Of a stretch of DNA of 24,343 nt, positions 1-6,695 are shown piece by piece. Below the pieces are notes generated by a model. It worked only from the letters and a program-made list of their open reading frames with translations. It was not told where the DNA came from and ran no database searches. The position numbers and the translations under genes are program-made. Position 1 is the stretch's first letter; the number at the start of each line of letters is the position of its first letter. Source of the stretch: an uncultured Clostridia bacterium. Its GTDB lineage: Bacteria > Bacillota > Clostridia > Lachnospirales > Lachnospiraceae. The DNA is taken from assembly GCA_946186175.1 (NCBI GenBank), contig CAMHMG010000009.1:1-24343 (forward strand). The letters are read 5' to 3'.

Positions 1-125
1 ATGCAATACCCGAAATAATAGCACTTGCCATTGTTTCAGGCACATATCTGTGGAAGAGGAATACGATATTCAGTGTAGTTATCGGAACAGTCGCATATAT
101 GATAATGGTGCAGCTGGTTTTCTGA
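1..125 (+). CDS. AzlD-like branched-chain amino acid transport protein, C-terminal end (partial)
   Basis: The first complete codon is at position 3, and about 40 residues are visible before the TGA at 123-125. The peptide begins AIPEIIALAIVSG and ends AYMIMVQLVF. It is strongly hydrophobic with one short basic stretch (LWKRN), as in the last membrane segment of AzlD, the small subunit that works with AzlC in branched-chain amino acid export. The rest of the gene lies outside the window. The assignment rests on a short tail, so another small membrane protein is possible. Confidence 0.5.
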   Translation, partial: AIPEIIALAIVSGTYLWKRNTIFSVVIGTVAYMIMVQLVF

Positions 126-518
126 TTGATATTGATAAACAGCTTCTGCTGTGTCGAAAGAATGGTGGGTGACATGAAGAAAAAACGCTCTCCTATGAAG
201 ATTGCATTTGGTTGCGAGAAACGTCGGCAGTTAAGACAGTAAATCTTCTGCAGCGTTGCTCCAAAGGAACATACCATCGAGGAACTGGAGCCTATATCGT
301 TTGAAATATTCATGTCAGCTTTTAATAAGCTGGGTAAAGTATTCTCTGCAAAACTTTTCTTGAAGATAATGGATTCAGTGTCAAAAATTCAAAACAGCTT
401 GCATCAACGATACCGATGGTTTATGTGGAGTGTGTTAAAGGTATATGAAATATAGAAAATCATGGATAACTTAAATAAAAAAACATATAGCAATATCATA
501 GGGAGAAAAGTATAAAAT
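126..518 (+). other. Intergenic stretch with probable coding remnants
   Basis: No intact gene is seen in about 390 bases. Short open stretches in different frames look protein-like, for example one ending TIPMVYVECVKGI just before a TGA near 450, and another reading EHTIEELEPISFEIF. They are broken by frame changes and stops, suggesting a decayed gene, but I could not recognise the family. A ribosome binding site (GGGAGAAAAG, about 500-509) at the right end belongs to the next gene. Confidence 0.35.
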
Positions 519-1142
519 ATGGGATTATTCAAGAATTATGTGAGTCAAACAAGGAAACCGGAAGGAAAGCTTGGCAAGATGATGTTAAATGGTATGAACT
601 CCGGACATGCAAAGATGGCAGACTGGGGATTGTCACATTTAAAGACGATTGTGCCTGAAAGAATAATTGACTTAGGATGCGGTGGAGGACGAAATGCCGG
701 AGAATTGCTAAAGAAGTATCCCTCTGCATTAGGAACTGCCGTAGATTATTCAAGTCTTTCAGTTGAAAAAGCAAGTGATTATAACAAGGATATTATTAAT
801 GCGGGAAGACTGGAAGTAAGACAGGGGGATGTATCTGCACTGGATATTCCTGATGGCAAGTTTGACCTTGCAACAGCATTTGAAACTATATATTTCTGGC
901 CCGGACTTGAGAGGTGTTTTGTTGAAGTGGCGAGGATTCTTAAAGACGGAGGGTATTTCATGATCGTAAATGAATCTGACGGGACAGATGCCGCAAGCCT
1001 TAAGTTTGAAAAAATCATAGACGGCATGAAATGCTATACGACAGAACAGATTACGGAAGCACTGAGAGAAGCAGGCTTTTCAAAGATAAAAACAGATCAT
1101 CATAAAACCAAGTCCTGGATAACGGTCATAGCAAAGAAGTAG
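519..1142 (+). CDS. Class I SAM-dependent methyltransferase
   Basis: This 207-residue cytoplasmic protein probably transfers a methyl group from S-adenosylmethionine to an unknown acceptor. The SAM-binding motif I is clear at residues 51-60 (DLGCGGGRNA). It is followed by the acidic motif II region (TAVDYSS, about 73-79), a DVSALDIPDGKFDLA motif, and the methyltransferase 'ARILKDGGYFMIVNE' strand near 138-152. Length and order fit the Methyltransf_11/25 group. A GGGAGA ribosome site sits at good spacing before the ATG. It appears to be a single-gene unit, with a strong hairpin about 200 bases downstream. The substrate cannot be told from sequence. Confidence 0.88.
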   Translation: MGLFKNYVSQTRKPEGKLGKMMLNGMNSGHAKMADWGLSHLKTIVPERIIDLGCGGGRNAGELLKKYPSALGTAVDYSSLSVEKASDYNKDIINAGRLEVRQGDVSALDIPDGKFDLATAFETIYFWPGLERCFVEVARILKDGGYFMIVNESDGTDAASLKFEKIIDGMKCYTTEQITEALREAGFSKIKTDHHKTKSWITVIAKK

Positions 1143-1483
1143 ATGTATATATGAAGATAATAACAAATAGGTATGGCAAAAAATGTATTATGGTGTTAAG
1201 ATATCAGATAATACAAGGATATTGGAGCATTTATCATATGGGCAGTTCTAATGTCTCGTACCTCAACAAGAACTGCTCCAAATGGCTCGATGCAAATCAG
1301 ACTTAAACAAGTAGACTCATAAGTAATACTTATCAATAAGTGAAGAAAAATGAATTGAAGTTTTTCTTCACTTATTTTATATTATATTTATAAGGTTTTA
1401 TTAATTTTGTGATGAAACATTGAAAACAGGCATCCTTAGCCTGGATGAATAATATATCAAATAAAGAAACGGAGGATTATACA
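1143..1483. other. Intergenic region with terminator and flavodoxin leader
   Basis: It holds the perfect hairpin at 1335-1376 and, before that, a weaker inverted repeat (GCAGTTCT near 1242 with AGAACTGC near 1269). A possible 22-codon open frame starts at ATG 1238 behind GGAG and ends at 1306. It has no recognisable relative and may be chance. Nothing else coding is seen. Confidence 0.5.
1335..1376. terminator. Perfect 16-bp hairpin, probably a bidirectional terminator
   Basis: AATAAGTGAAGAAAAA (1335-1350) is exactly complementary to TTTTTCTTCACTTATT (1361-1376) with a 10-base loop. The A-run and T-run arms give a U-tract on either strand. It separates the methyltransferase from the flavodoxin gene. 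Confidence 0.8.
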
Positions 1484-1972
1484 ATGAGCAAAAGTCTTAT
1501 CATTTATTTCAGCAGGGCGGACGAGAATTATTCTGTGGGATATATCGACAAGGGCAACACGGAGTATGTTGCAGAATTTGTACAGGAGCTGACCGGGGCT
1601 GATATGTTCAAGGTTGAGCCTGCTGTTCCTTATGCTGCGGATTACAAGACCTGCATCGAAGAGGCGAAAAAGCGTGTCGGAAATGCTCCCATCAAGGAGA
1701 AGCTGACGGATATTTCCGCTTACGATACGATCTATGTGATGAGCCCTATCTATTGGGGAACCTATGCACCTGAGGTTGAGACGGCACTTGAGGGGCTGGA
1801 CTTCAGTAATAAACGCGTTCGCGTCATTAGCACCCACGAAGGATCCGGGCTTGCCAGTATGCCGCGCGATGTGAAGAAGATGTGCAAAGGTGCCACGGTG
1901 GATGCAAAAGGTCTTGCAATCAAAGGTTCGCAGGCAAAGAACGCAAGAAAGACTGTTGAAGGCTGGCTATAA
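1484..1972 (+). CDS. Small flavodoxin
   Basis: This is a 162-residue cytoplasmic flavodoxin-fold protein that should bind FMN and carry electrons. It opens with the hydrophobic strand MSKSLIIYFSRADENY and a phosphate-loop-like segment ending GNTEYVAEFV. The second half has the expected FMN-site strands: DTIYVMSPIYWGTYAPEVE (about 83-101) and VRVISTHEGSG (about 113-123). This resembles the Flavodoxin_4 family of anaerobes. The ATG at 1484 is chosen over an in-frame ATG at 1445 because GGAGG (1471-1475) lies just upstream of it. The next gene fragment begins almost immediately after the stop. Confidence 0.88.
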   Translation: MSKSLIIYFSRADENYSVGYIDKGNTEYVAEFVQELTGADMFKVEPAVPYAADYKTCIEEAKKRVGNAPIKEKLTDISAYDTIYVMSPIYWGTYAPEVETALEGLDFSNKRVRVISTHEGSGLASMPRDVKKMCKGATVDAKGLAIKGSQAKNARKTVEGWL

Positions 1973-1990
1973 GACATTTCAGAGAGAATG

Positions 1991-2550
1991 CACATGACGA
2001 AATTCTGATTGCATTTTTCGCTTACTGTTCCGGCGAGGCAACATGCTTTCTTTGGACATCAAGCTATTTTGCAGGAGTTAAGCAAGGATTGTCTGACGGA
2101 CTGATCGCTTCCTTCGGATCGCTGATTTTTGGTGGTTTGATGCTTGGCAGATTAATATCAGGTTTCATATCAAATAAACTGGGAGACAGATTGCTCATAA
2201 GGATTGGTATTACATTAGAATTAGCCGGGATACTGATGGTTCTGCTTCCAATCAGTCATTACCTTCCTGCGGCAATCGGATTTGTGATAATAGGAATGGG
2301 AATGGGTCCGGTTTATCCCGCGATACAGCATATGGCACCGGTTAATTTCGGTAAGAAATACAGCGCATCGATTATCGGTCTTCAGATGGCTTCGGCTTAT
2401 GTTGGAAGCACCTTTATGCCGATGATATTCGGAAATCTGCAGCAGCATGTAGGCATTGGTATTATGCCGGCTTATTTACTCATATTTGCAATGCTCAATA
2501 TTGGGTTGCTTGAAAGAACATATGTAGTTTTGAAGAAAAAGGAAGGGTGA
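1991..2550 (+). pseudogene. MFS transporter, C-terminal half only
   Basis: From about 1991 an open frame without a credible start encodes the second half of a major facilitator superfamily transporter. It reads FFAYCSGEATCFLWTSSYF, then the loop GGLMLGRLISGFISNKLGD (the MFS GxxxGR signature between helices), then four more hydrophobic segments up to LLERTYVVLKKKEG. About six of the usual twelve membrane helices remain. The first possible start is a TTG at 2089 inside a helix, without a ribosome site. The 5' half has been replaced by the flavodoxin gene, whose stop is only about 20 bases upstream, so I read this as a deletion product. Its stop lies next to the following gene's ribosome site. 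Confidence 0.82.
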
Positions 2551-2555
2551 GATAT

Positions 2556-2939
2556 ATGGTAATAGAACATATTGCAATGTATGTTAATGATTTGGAAGCT
2601 GCCAGAGATTTTTTTGTTTCTTTTCTTGGAGGAACATCCAACGGTGGATATCATAATGAAAAGACAGGATTCAGATCCTATTTTATTTCTTTTGATGGTG
2701 GAGCACGTCTTGAGATCATGAATAAGCCTGATATGGTTGACGATAGAAAAGCGCTTAATCGCACCGGATATGCCCATATAGCTTTTTCGGTAGGAAGCAA
2801 AGAAAAGGTAGATGAATTGACTGGAAAGATTACAGAAGCCGGATATGAAATTGTTAGTGGACCAAGGACTACAGGAGATGGCTATTACGAATCCTGTATA
2901 GTGGTGATTGAAGGAAACCAGATAGAGCTGACAGAGTAA
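2556..2939 (+). CDS. VOC (glyoxalase/bleomycin-resistance) family protein
   Basis: This 127-residue protein has the paired beta-alpha-beta-beta-beta layout of the vicinal oxygen chelate superfamily. Four likely metal ligands are in the right places: H5 (VIEHIAMYV), E53 (RLEIMNK), H74 (GYAHIAFSV) and E124 (GNQIELTE). It could be a glyoxalase I-like lyase or isomerase; the substrate is unknown. The ATG at 2556 is preferred over a GTG at 2547 because GGAAGGG (2541-2547) gives correct spacing only to 2556. The gene starts 5 bases after the MFS remnant stop and may once have been translationally coupled to it. Confidence 0.85.
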   Translation: MVIEHIAMYVNDLEAARDFFVSFLGGTSNGGYHNEKTGFRSYFISFDGGARLEIMNKPDMVDDRKALNRTGYAHIAFSVGSKEKVDELTGKITEAGYEIVSGPRTTGDGYYESCIVVIEGNQIELTE

Positions 2940-3047
2940 CTGAGACATTCGGGAATGCCATATTGAATAAATGTGTTGTCTGGCCGGATGTTTTTGAAAT
3001 CTGAAAATGTAATAATATCATTTAAGATAATAAGAAAGGAAGATGTT

Positions 3048-3462
3048 ATGAAGAAGAAAATATTAGGAATCATGTTGGCGGGGATAATGGTGTTTTCAAT
3101 GGCTGCTTGTGGAAGTAGTGATACAGTAACAGGTGATATCGATGATCAGCCTTCAGATGATGCTACTGGATGTGGACCCTACAAGTTATAAGACTGTATT
3201 CATCGGTTATCCAATGTGGTGGTACACGATTCCTATGGTGATGGAGACATTTTTTGACACCTATGATTTTTCGGGGGTTACGATAGTTCCTTTCAATACC
3301 CATGCGGGAAGCAGAGATGGCGGAACATATGAGACAATCAAAGAAAGAGAACCGAATGCCATTGTATTGGACGGACTTGCTGTAAGTGGAGGAAATGAAG
3401 GCAGTGAGGATACAAAGACTGAGATAATTGACTGGGTTAATGGTTTGAAACTAAATGAATGA
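3048..3462 (+). pseudogene. Lipoprotein flavodoxin with internal deletion and frameshift
   Basis: It begins with a good ribosome site (AAGGAAG) and a lipoprotein signal peptide, MKKKILGIMLAGIMVFSMAAC, lipobox SMAAC, then a Ser/Asp-rich linker. That frame stops at 3191. From about 3178, in the next frame, the C-terminal half of a flavodoxin continues: YKTVFIGYPMWWYTIP, YDFSGVTIVPFNTHAGS, then EIIDWVNGLKLNE to the stop at 3462. The N-terminal half of the flavodoxin fold, with its FMN phosphate loop, is missing. The simplest explanation is an out-of-frame deletion joining the linker to the middle of the domain. Intact relatives are membrane-anchored flavodoxins common in Lachnospiraceae and other gut Firmicutes. 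Confidence 0.82.
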
Positions 3463-3523
3463 TGGAAATAAAAGTGGAAAAAGTATATAATGATATAATA
3501 ATTAAGAAAATGGAGGTATCACA

Positions 3524-4081
3524 ATGAAAAAGAGTTTTGACAAAGGTTTTGTAACACCACATCCGGTATTTATCATAGCAACTTATGATGAGAACGGAAA
3601 GGCAGATGCAATGAACGCTGCATGGGTTGGGCAGATAGGAGGTAATCAGATATCAATGAGCCTTTCTCCTCACAGAACCACAACTAATATTAAAGCAAAC
3701 AAGGAATTTACAGTTAGTTTTGCTACAAAGGAACAGGTTGAGGCTTGCGATTATGTTGGTATAGTTTCCGGAGATAAGGTGCCTGATAAACTTGAAAAAT
3801 GTGGGTTTACAGTTACCAAATCCGATAAGATCAACGCACCTGTTATAGATCAGCTGCCGGTTGCTATCGAATGTAAGGTGATCGAACTTCAGGAAGAGTT
3901 CAATGAAACCAGAGTGGTAGCGGAGATTGTTGGCTTGAAGGCAGATGACAGCGTATTGACAGATGGCAAGGTTGATCTGGAAAAGTTACATCCAATCATG
4001 TTTGATACAGTTGCTCTTTGCTATAGAGAGATAGGTGCAAATGTTGGCGGCGCATGGAAAGCCGGTAAGAAGTTTGAATAA
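3524..4081 (+). CDS. Flavin reductase-like (FMN-binding split-barrel) protein
   Basis: This 185-residue protein belongs to the flavin reductase-like family, which binds FMN in a split barrel and reduces or carries flavin. The opening FVTPHPVFIIATYDENGKAD, then MNAAWVGQIGGNQISMSLSPHRTT and NIKANKEFTVSFA, are the usual signature segments at about residues 9-70. A second conserved part (LPVAIECKVIEL) is near 115-126. A consensus ribosome site (TGGAGG) precedes the ATG, and AT-rich -10-like boxes lie at 3487-3500. Together with the intact and broken flavodoxins nearby, it suggests a flavin-based redox cluster. The physiological electron acceptor is not evident. Confidence 0.87.
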   Translation: MKKSFDKGFVTPHPVFIIATYDENGKADAMNAAWVGQIGGNQISMSLSPHRTTTNIKANKEFTVSFATKEQVEACDYVGIVSGDKVPDKLEKCGFTVTKSDKINAPVIDQLPVAIECKVIELQEEFNETRVVAEIVGLKADDSVLTDGKVDLEKLHPIMFDTVALCYREIGANVGGAWKAGKKFE

Positions 4082-4088
4082 TATTTGA

Positions 4089-4408
4089 GCACCATGCCTG
4101 TCACGTATCTATGAAGCATATCTGAATAGATACAATAATGCTATGCGTATCATGAATACAGCGGTGAATCTATTTCTTGCTGTATTCATGATATTGTTTT
4201 AGTGATATCGGTATATGGAATCTACGCTTTTGTAAAGCGTGGGATCGGAGATTATATGCTGATGAAGGTTATGTTTGCATTCTTTGATTTTAGTGAATCA
4301 AAGATACGCTTTTTACTGGATTATGCTGCAATCATGGTTTTGGTTGCAGAACTTGCTTATTTGATACAAGGTGGGCTGATCATATTAGGAAGGAAAAAAG
4401 ATAAATAA
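4089..4408 (+). pseudogene. Small membrane protein interrupted by a frameshift
   Basis: Two hydrophobic stretches in different frames join naturally. The first frame reads LSRIYEAYLNRYNNAMRIMN, then a membrane segment (TAVNLFLAVFMILF), and stops at TAG 4200-4202. A shift of one base at that point continues as LVISVYGIYAFVKRG, then a second membrane helix (YAAIMVLVAELAYLIQGG) and a basic tail ending at 4408. The ancestral protein would be about 105 residues with two membrane spans and a charged loop between them. The downstream frame alone could start at GTG 4202 but has no ribosome site. I do not recognise the family. A terminator follows directly. Confidence 0.55.
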
Positions 4409-4427
4409 AGATACTGGGTTGATATGT

Positions 4428-4479
4428 ATCCCATTGAGTAGAAATGGTAAATAACCAATTTTACTCAATGGGATTTTTT
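4428..4479 (+). terminator. Rho-independent terminator
   Basis: ATCCCATTGAGTA (4428-4440) pairs perfectly with TACTCAATGGGAT (4462-4474). The inner bases AAATGGT and ACCAATTT extend the stem. The T-run at 4474-4479 completes a typical intrinsic terminator 20 bases after the membrane-protein remnant. Confidence 0.88.
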
Positions 4480-4480
4480 A

Positions 4481-4672
4481 TTGTTGTTAGAGTTGCCAAT
4501 GCCTAACGTTGCACAGAGAATTTCTGAGATGCTTGAAATCGCAGTGGATAAGATCTTTAATGAGAATAAAGAACAAAAGCACCGGTGGACTGAAAAAGAA
4601 ACTAGCAACCATTTGTACACTGAGGGCATATTTATAAAAATGTATTGCTTATGTACGCACAAGATGGTATAA
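4481..4672 (+). other. Unrecognised 63-codon open frame, doubtful
   Basis: This frame opens with TTG right after the terminator and has no ribosome site. The first half (PMPNVAQRISEMLEIAVDKI) looks like a real amphipathic helix, but the second half is unlike a protein and overlaps the promoter of the next gene. It may be the relic of a longer gene. I would not count on it being expressed. Confidence 0.2.
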
Positions 4673-4673
4673 T
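4645..4673 (+). promoter_or_regulatory. Promoter of the RelB/RelE-like module
   Basis: TTGCTT (4645-4650), a 17-base spacer and a perfect TATAAT (4668-4673) lie 47 bases upstream of the antitoxin start. This fits a sigma-A promoter. RelB-type antitoxins usually repress their own promoter. Confidence 0.75.
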
Positions 4674-4720
4674 CAATTTATCATAAAAATCAATTAATTA
4701 CTATTGGAAGGGGTGTTATC

Positions 4721-5029
4721 ATGGCAGTCAAATCAGCCAATTTATATGCAAGAATAGAGCCTGATGTAAAAGAGCAGGCTGAGAGTATTCTTTCAGCACT
4801 TGGAATTCCTGCGTCTAATGCAATTAATATGTTTTATAAGCAGATTATTCTTCAGAAAGGGCTTCCGTTCGCAGTGAAACTTCCAGCTGCAAAGCCTATA
4901 GAAATGTCGGCTCTTTCAAAGGAGAAATTTGATGCGGAAATAGATAAAGGGTATGTTGATATGCTTGAAGGAAGAACTGAACCGGCAGAAAAAGTGTTTG
5001 CTGATATGCAAAGGGATTATGGATTATGA
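4721..5029 (+). CDS. RelB/DinJ-family antitoxin
   Basis: This 102-residue protein has the RelB/DinJ ribbon-helix-helix DNA-binding start (AVKSANLYARIEPDVKEQAE, residues 2-21). It continues with ILSALGIPASNAINMFYKQI (about 23-42), the helices that form the dimer. The acidic C-terminal part would wrap the toxin. Antitoxins of this family neutralise a RelE/YafQ-type mRNA endonuclease and repress the shared operon. AAGGGG precedes the ATG. The stop overlaps the toxin start as ATGA (5026-5029), typical translational coupling. Because the partner toxin is broken, this antitoxin may be an orphan. Confidence 0.9.
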   Translation: MAVKSANLYARIEPDVKEQAESILSALGIPASNAINMFYKQIILQKGLPFAVKLPAAKPIEMSALSKEKFDAEIDKGYVDMLEGRTEPAEKVFADMQRDYGL

Positions 5030-5358
5030 AATACAAAATAGAGATTACCAATCAAGCTAAAGCCGATCTTCGTGGGATTTATGAGTATACTGCATTTGAA
5101 TTGCTTGCTCCGGGAAATGCAGCTGCTCAGATCAGAAGACTGGAATAAAGTATTATGGGACTTGACTCCATGCCGTTCAGGTTTAGAGAATATGAATTTG
5201 GACCGTGGAAATCAAGAGAACTCCATATAATGCCTGTCGATAATTTTGTTGTATTATATATACCAAATAAGGATAAAGCTATTGTGACGATAATTCGTGT
5301 AATGTTTGGTGGTCGGGATATCGAAAAACAACTAAAAGAGTTGAGATGGAATAATTGA
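5026..5358 (+). pseudogene. RelE/ParE-superfamily toxin with an in-frame nonsense codon
   Basis: The frame starts inside the antitoxin stop and reads MKYKIEITNQAKADLRGIYEY up to QIRRLE, then TAA at 5146-5148 (codon 41). It continues in the same frame with SIMGLDSMPFRFREYEFGPW, LHIMPVDNFVVLYIP, VTIIRVMFGGRDIEKQL and a stop at 5358. Together the pieces form a complete RelE/YafQ-like toxin of about 110 codons. Relatives usually have Lys in this position (RLEKAI), so one AAA-to-TAA change would explain it. A 67-residue C-terminal fragment could start at ATG 5155 but would lack the first helices. The final TGA overlaps the first base pairs of the LytTR-type repeat. Confidence 0.88.
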
Positions 5359-5425
5359 CGTTCGTCCCAGATTTTGCGACATTCGTCCCTAACCTATTGA
5401 TTTTTTGATGATTGCTTGCTAAACT
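5357..5425 (+). promoter_or_regulatory. LytTR-type direct-repeat site and promoter, copy 1
   Basis: GACGTTCGT (5357-5365) and GACATTCGT (5378-5386) are direct repeats 12 bp apart. After 10 more bases comes TTGATT (5397-5402), a 17-bp spacer and TAAACT (5420-5425). Two 9-bp repeats 12 bp apart is the published layout for AgrA/VirR-type LytTR regulators, and the repeats fit the generic (A/C)(C/A)GTTN(A/G)(T/G) pattern with few mismatches. The identical layout recurs at 11118 and 17685. Binding by the regulator at 9377-10132 is inference. Confidence 0.75.
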
Positions 5426-5461
5426 CGCATCAAATGCAGAAGGAAAGGGAGTGTACGATAT

Positions 5462-5596
5462 ATGAGTATGTATATGAGATACAAATTGGGTATTGACAAG
5501 TCGAATTGCCTTACCTTACCTTGTAAAACTGCACGCATTTTTAGAACAGAATACAGATTGAATTATATGAAGCATATCTTGTGTGACAGCACATAG
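5462..5596 (+). CDS. Possible 44-residue leader peptide
   Basis: This short frame lies within the transcribed leader downstream of the LytTR-type promoter. It starts MSMYMRYKLGIDKSNC and continues LTLPCKTARIFRTE to a TAG inside the small hairpin. A purine-rich AGGAAAGGGA lies 11 bases before the ATG. The first 16 residues are conserved in the second copy (S2 becomes N), but the C-terminal part differs because of a 10-base indel. It could be a regulatory leader peptide or a signal peptide precursor, or the RNA may be the functional product. Confidence 0.3.
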   Translation: MSMYMRYKLGIDKSNCLTLPCKTARIFRTEYRLNYMKHILCDST

Positions 5597-5607
5597 GGTG
5601 TGCTTTT
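5588..5607 (+). terminator. Small hairpin with T-run ending the leader, copy 1
   Basis: AGCACA (5588-5593) pairs with TGTGCT (5599-5604) around the loop TAGGG, followed by TTTT. The stem is kept in copy 2, where A-T becomes G-T at one pair. It could be a weak terminator or attenuator about 170 bases after the predicted start of transcription. Confidence 0.45.
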
Positions 5608-5618
5608 ATTTGTATTAT

Positions 5619-6535
5619 TTAATAATAAGAGCAACCTGTACGACTGCAGGTAACAGTGCATATTATACCTGTAATGATTGCGGAAAATAATTCACTGATG
5701 CAAAGTGTACGGAAGAAATTAGAAAGGATACATGGATAATAGGAGCAACCGGACACAATTACGGTGATCATATATACACAAGGAGTGAGGATGGAAAGAG
5801 CTGTGAAGCAAAGGTTGTATGTGCTAATGATGCGACACATGTTGTGACAGAGAAAGCAACTGTAGCAAGTGAAGTTACAAAAGCAGCAACTTGTAAGGAT
5901 AAAGGAACAATAACCTATACGGCAACATTTGTTGTGACATCATCTGCAGGTGAGGAACCTACGGTAGAGTATAAGGCTTCATCAGATGTGGCAGACAAGA
6001 CAGTAGTAATACCACCTTCAGTAACAATAGATGGTGTAACTTATAGGATAACTGAAATAGCTGACAATGCGTTTGCAAACAATAAGACACTTGAGAAGAT
6101 CGTTATAAGCGATAACATTAAAACAATCGGGGATAACGCATTTAACGGATGTTCATCTCTGAAAAAGATTGTAATTCCTGACTGTGTTACTGAGATAGGG
6201 GGTGGGCATTCAGTGGATGTAAGAAGCTTACGGCTATGAATGTCGGCAAGAATGTTAAGAAGGTGGGAGACGGCGCATTTTCAGGCTGTACTTCAATGAA
6301 GACGGTGACACTTCCAGCTAATACAAATAGGCTTGGCAAGCAGGTATTTAAGGGAACTAAGAAGTTAAAGACCATAACGATCAAGAGCAAGAAGCTGACC
6401 AATAAGACAATCGCGAAAAATGCATTCAAGGGCGTCAGTGACAAGGTGACGATCAAAGTACCGAAAGGAAAGAAGAAGGCATATACCAAACTCTTTCGAA
6501 AGAAAGGACTTTCTAAGAAAGTCAGGATCAAATAA
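5619..6535 (+). pseudogene. Remnant of a BspA-like leucine-rich-repeat surface protein
   Basis: The signal peptide and N-terminal domains are absent; the frame enters in a Cys-rich repeat (ATCTTAGNSAYYTCNDCGK). It has a TAA at 5688-5690 where Tyr is expected before FTDAK, then continues through a repeat (SEDGKSCEAKVVCANDATHV) closely like one in the surface protein at 11445-15110. LRR_5/BspA repeats follow (ITEIADNAFANNKTLEKIVI and IKTIGDNAFNGCSSLKKIVI). Near 6198-6207, in a G-rich run, one base appears to be missing. The frame changes so that AFSGCKKLTAMNVGKNV is restored only in frame 2, which runs through more repeats to the basic C-terminus KGLSKKVRIK (6535). At least three lesions make an intact product unlikely. 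Confidence 0.85.
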
Positions 6536-6540
6536 AGTAT

Positions 6541-6630
6541 ATAAGATTTCATTTATTCTTATATATCCTCTTTGGGTGAGACCCCATGTGACCTCCGGTG
6601 TCTGTGTAAGTTGGCAGATACTGGAGGCCG
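6541..6630 (+). repeat. Three-hairpin 3' element, copy A (probable terminator)
   Basis: The element starts just after the LRR remnant and is about 90% identical to 15118-15207. It holds ATAAGA...TCTTAT, a short GGGTGAGACCC hairpin, and a long stem, CCTCCGGTGTCTG (from about 6592) with CAGATACTGGAGG (to about 6627), having two G-T pairs. Compared with the other copy, several stem positions change but pairing is kept. It probably ends the surface-protein transcript, although the T-run after the last stem is poor here. Confidence 0.65.
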
Positions 6631-6695
6631 ATTGTTTACAAGAAGTATCTTTTGTCGTAGAAAAATGTTGAAGAATATTTTGGAGGAATGATGGT

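Larger units (their letters stand above)
5357..5607 (+). repeat. Duplicated promoter/leader block, copy 1
   Basis: About 250 bases from the LytTR-type repeats through the small hairpin at 5588-5607 match 11118-11374 closely, with a few substitutions and indels. Blocks such as TGAGATACAAATTGGGTATT and GTAAAACTGCACGCATTTTT are identical in both. After about 5610 the two copies diverge abruptly: copy 2 runs into the start of a secreted protein, copy 1 into the middle of a related one. Confidence 0.85.

Noticed and set aside
1242..1280. Inverted repeat GCAGTTCT / AGAACTGC as a terminator or operator
   Set aside because: Only eight pairs with a loop of nearly 20 bases and no T-run; a much better hairpin follows at 1335-1376.
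4481..4672. 63-codon open frame as a real gene
   Set aside because: TTG start directly after a terminator, no ribosome site, and its second half overlaps a perfect promoter. Kept only as a doubtful entry.
5357..5386. The paired repeats as a short CRISPR or tandem-repeat array
   Set aside because: Each site has only two units with a fixed 12-bp gap, and the gaps are similar between sites, unlike CRISPR spacers. Position upstream of promoter boxes fits a regulator site.
6541..6630. Cyclic-di-GMP (GEMM) riboswitch near the HD-GYP gene
   Set aside because: The hairpins lie after surface-protein stop codons, and I could not find the conserved GEMM core or tetraloop-receptor sequences. A terminator-like 3' element fits better.
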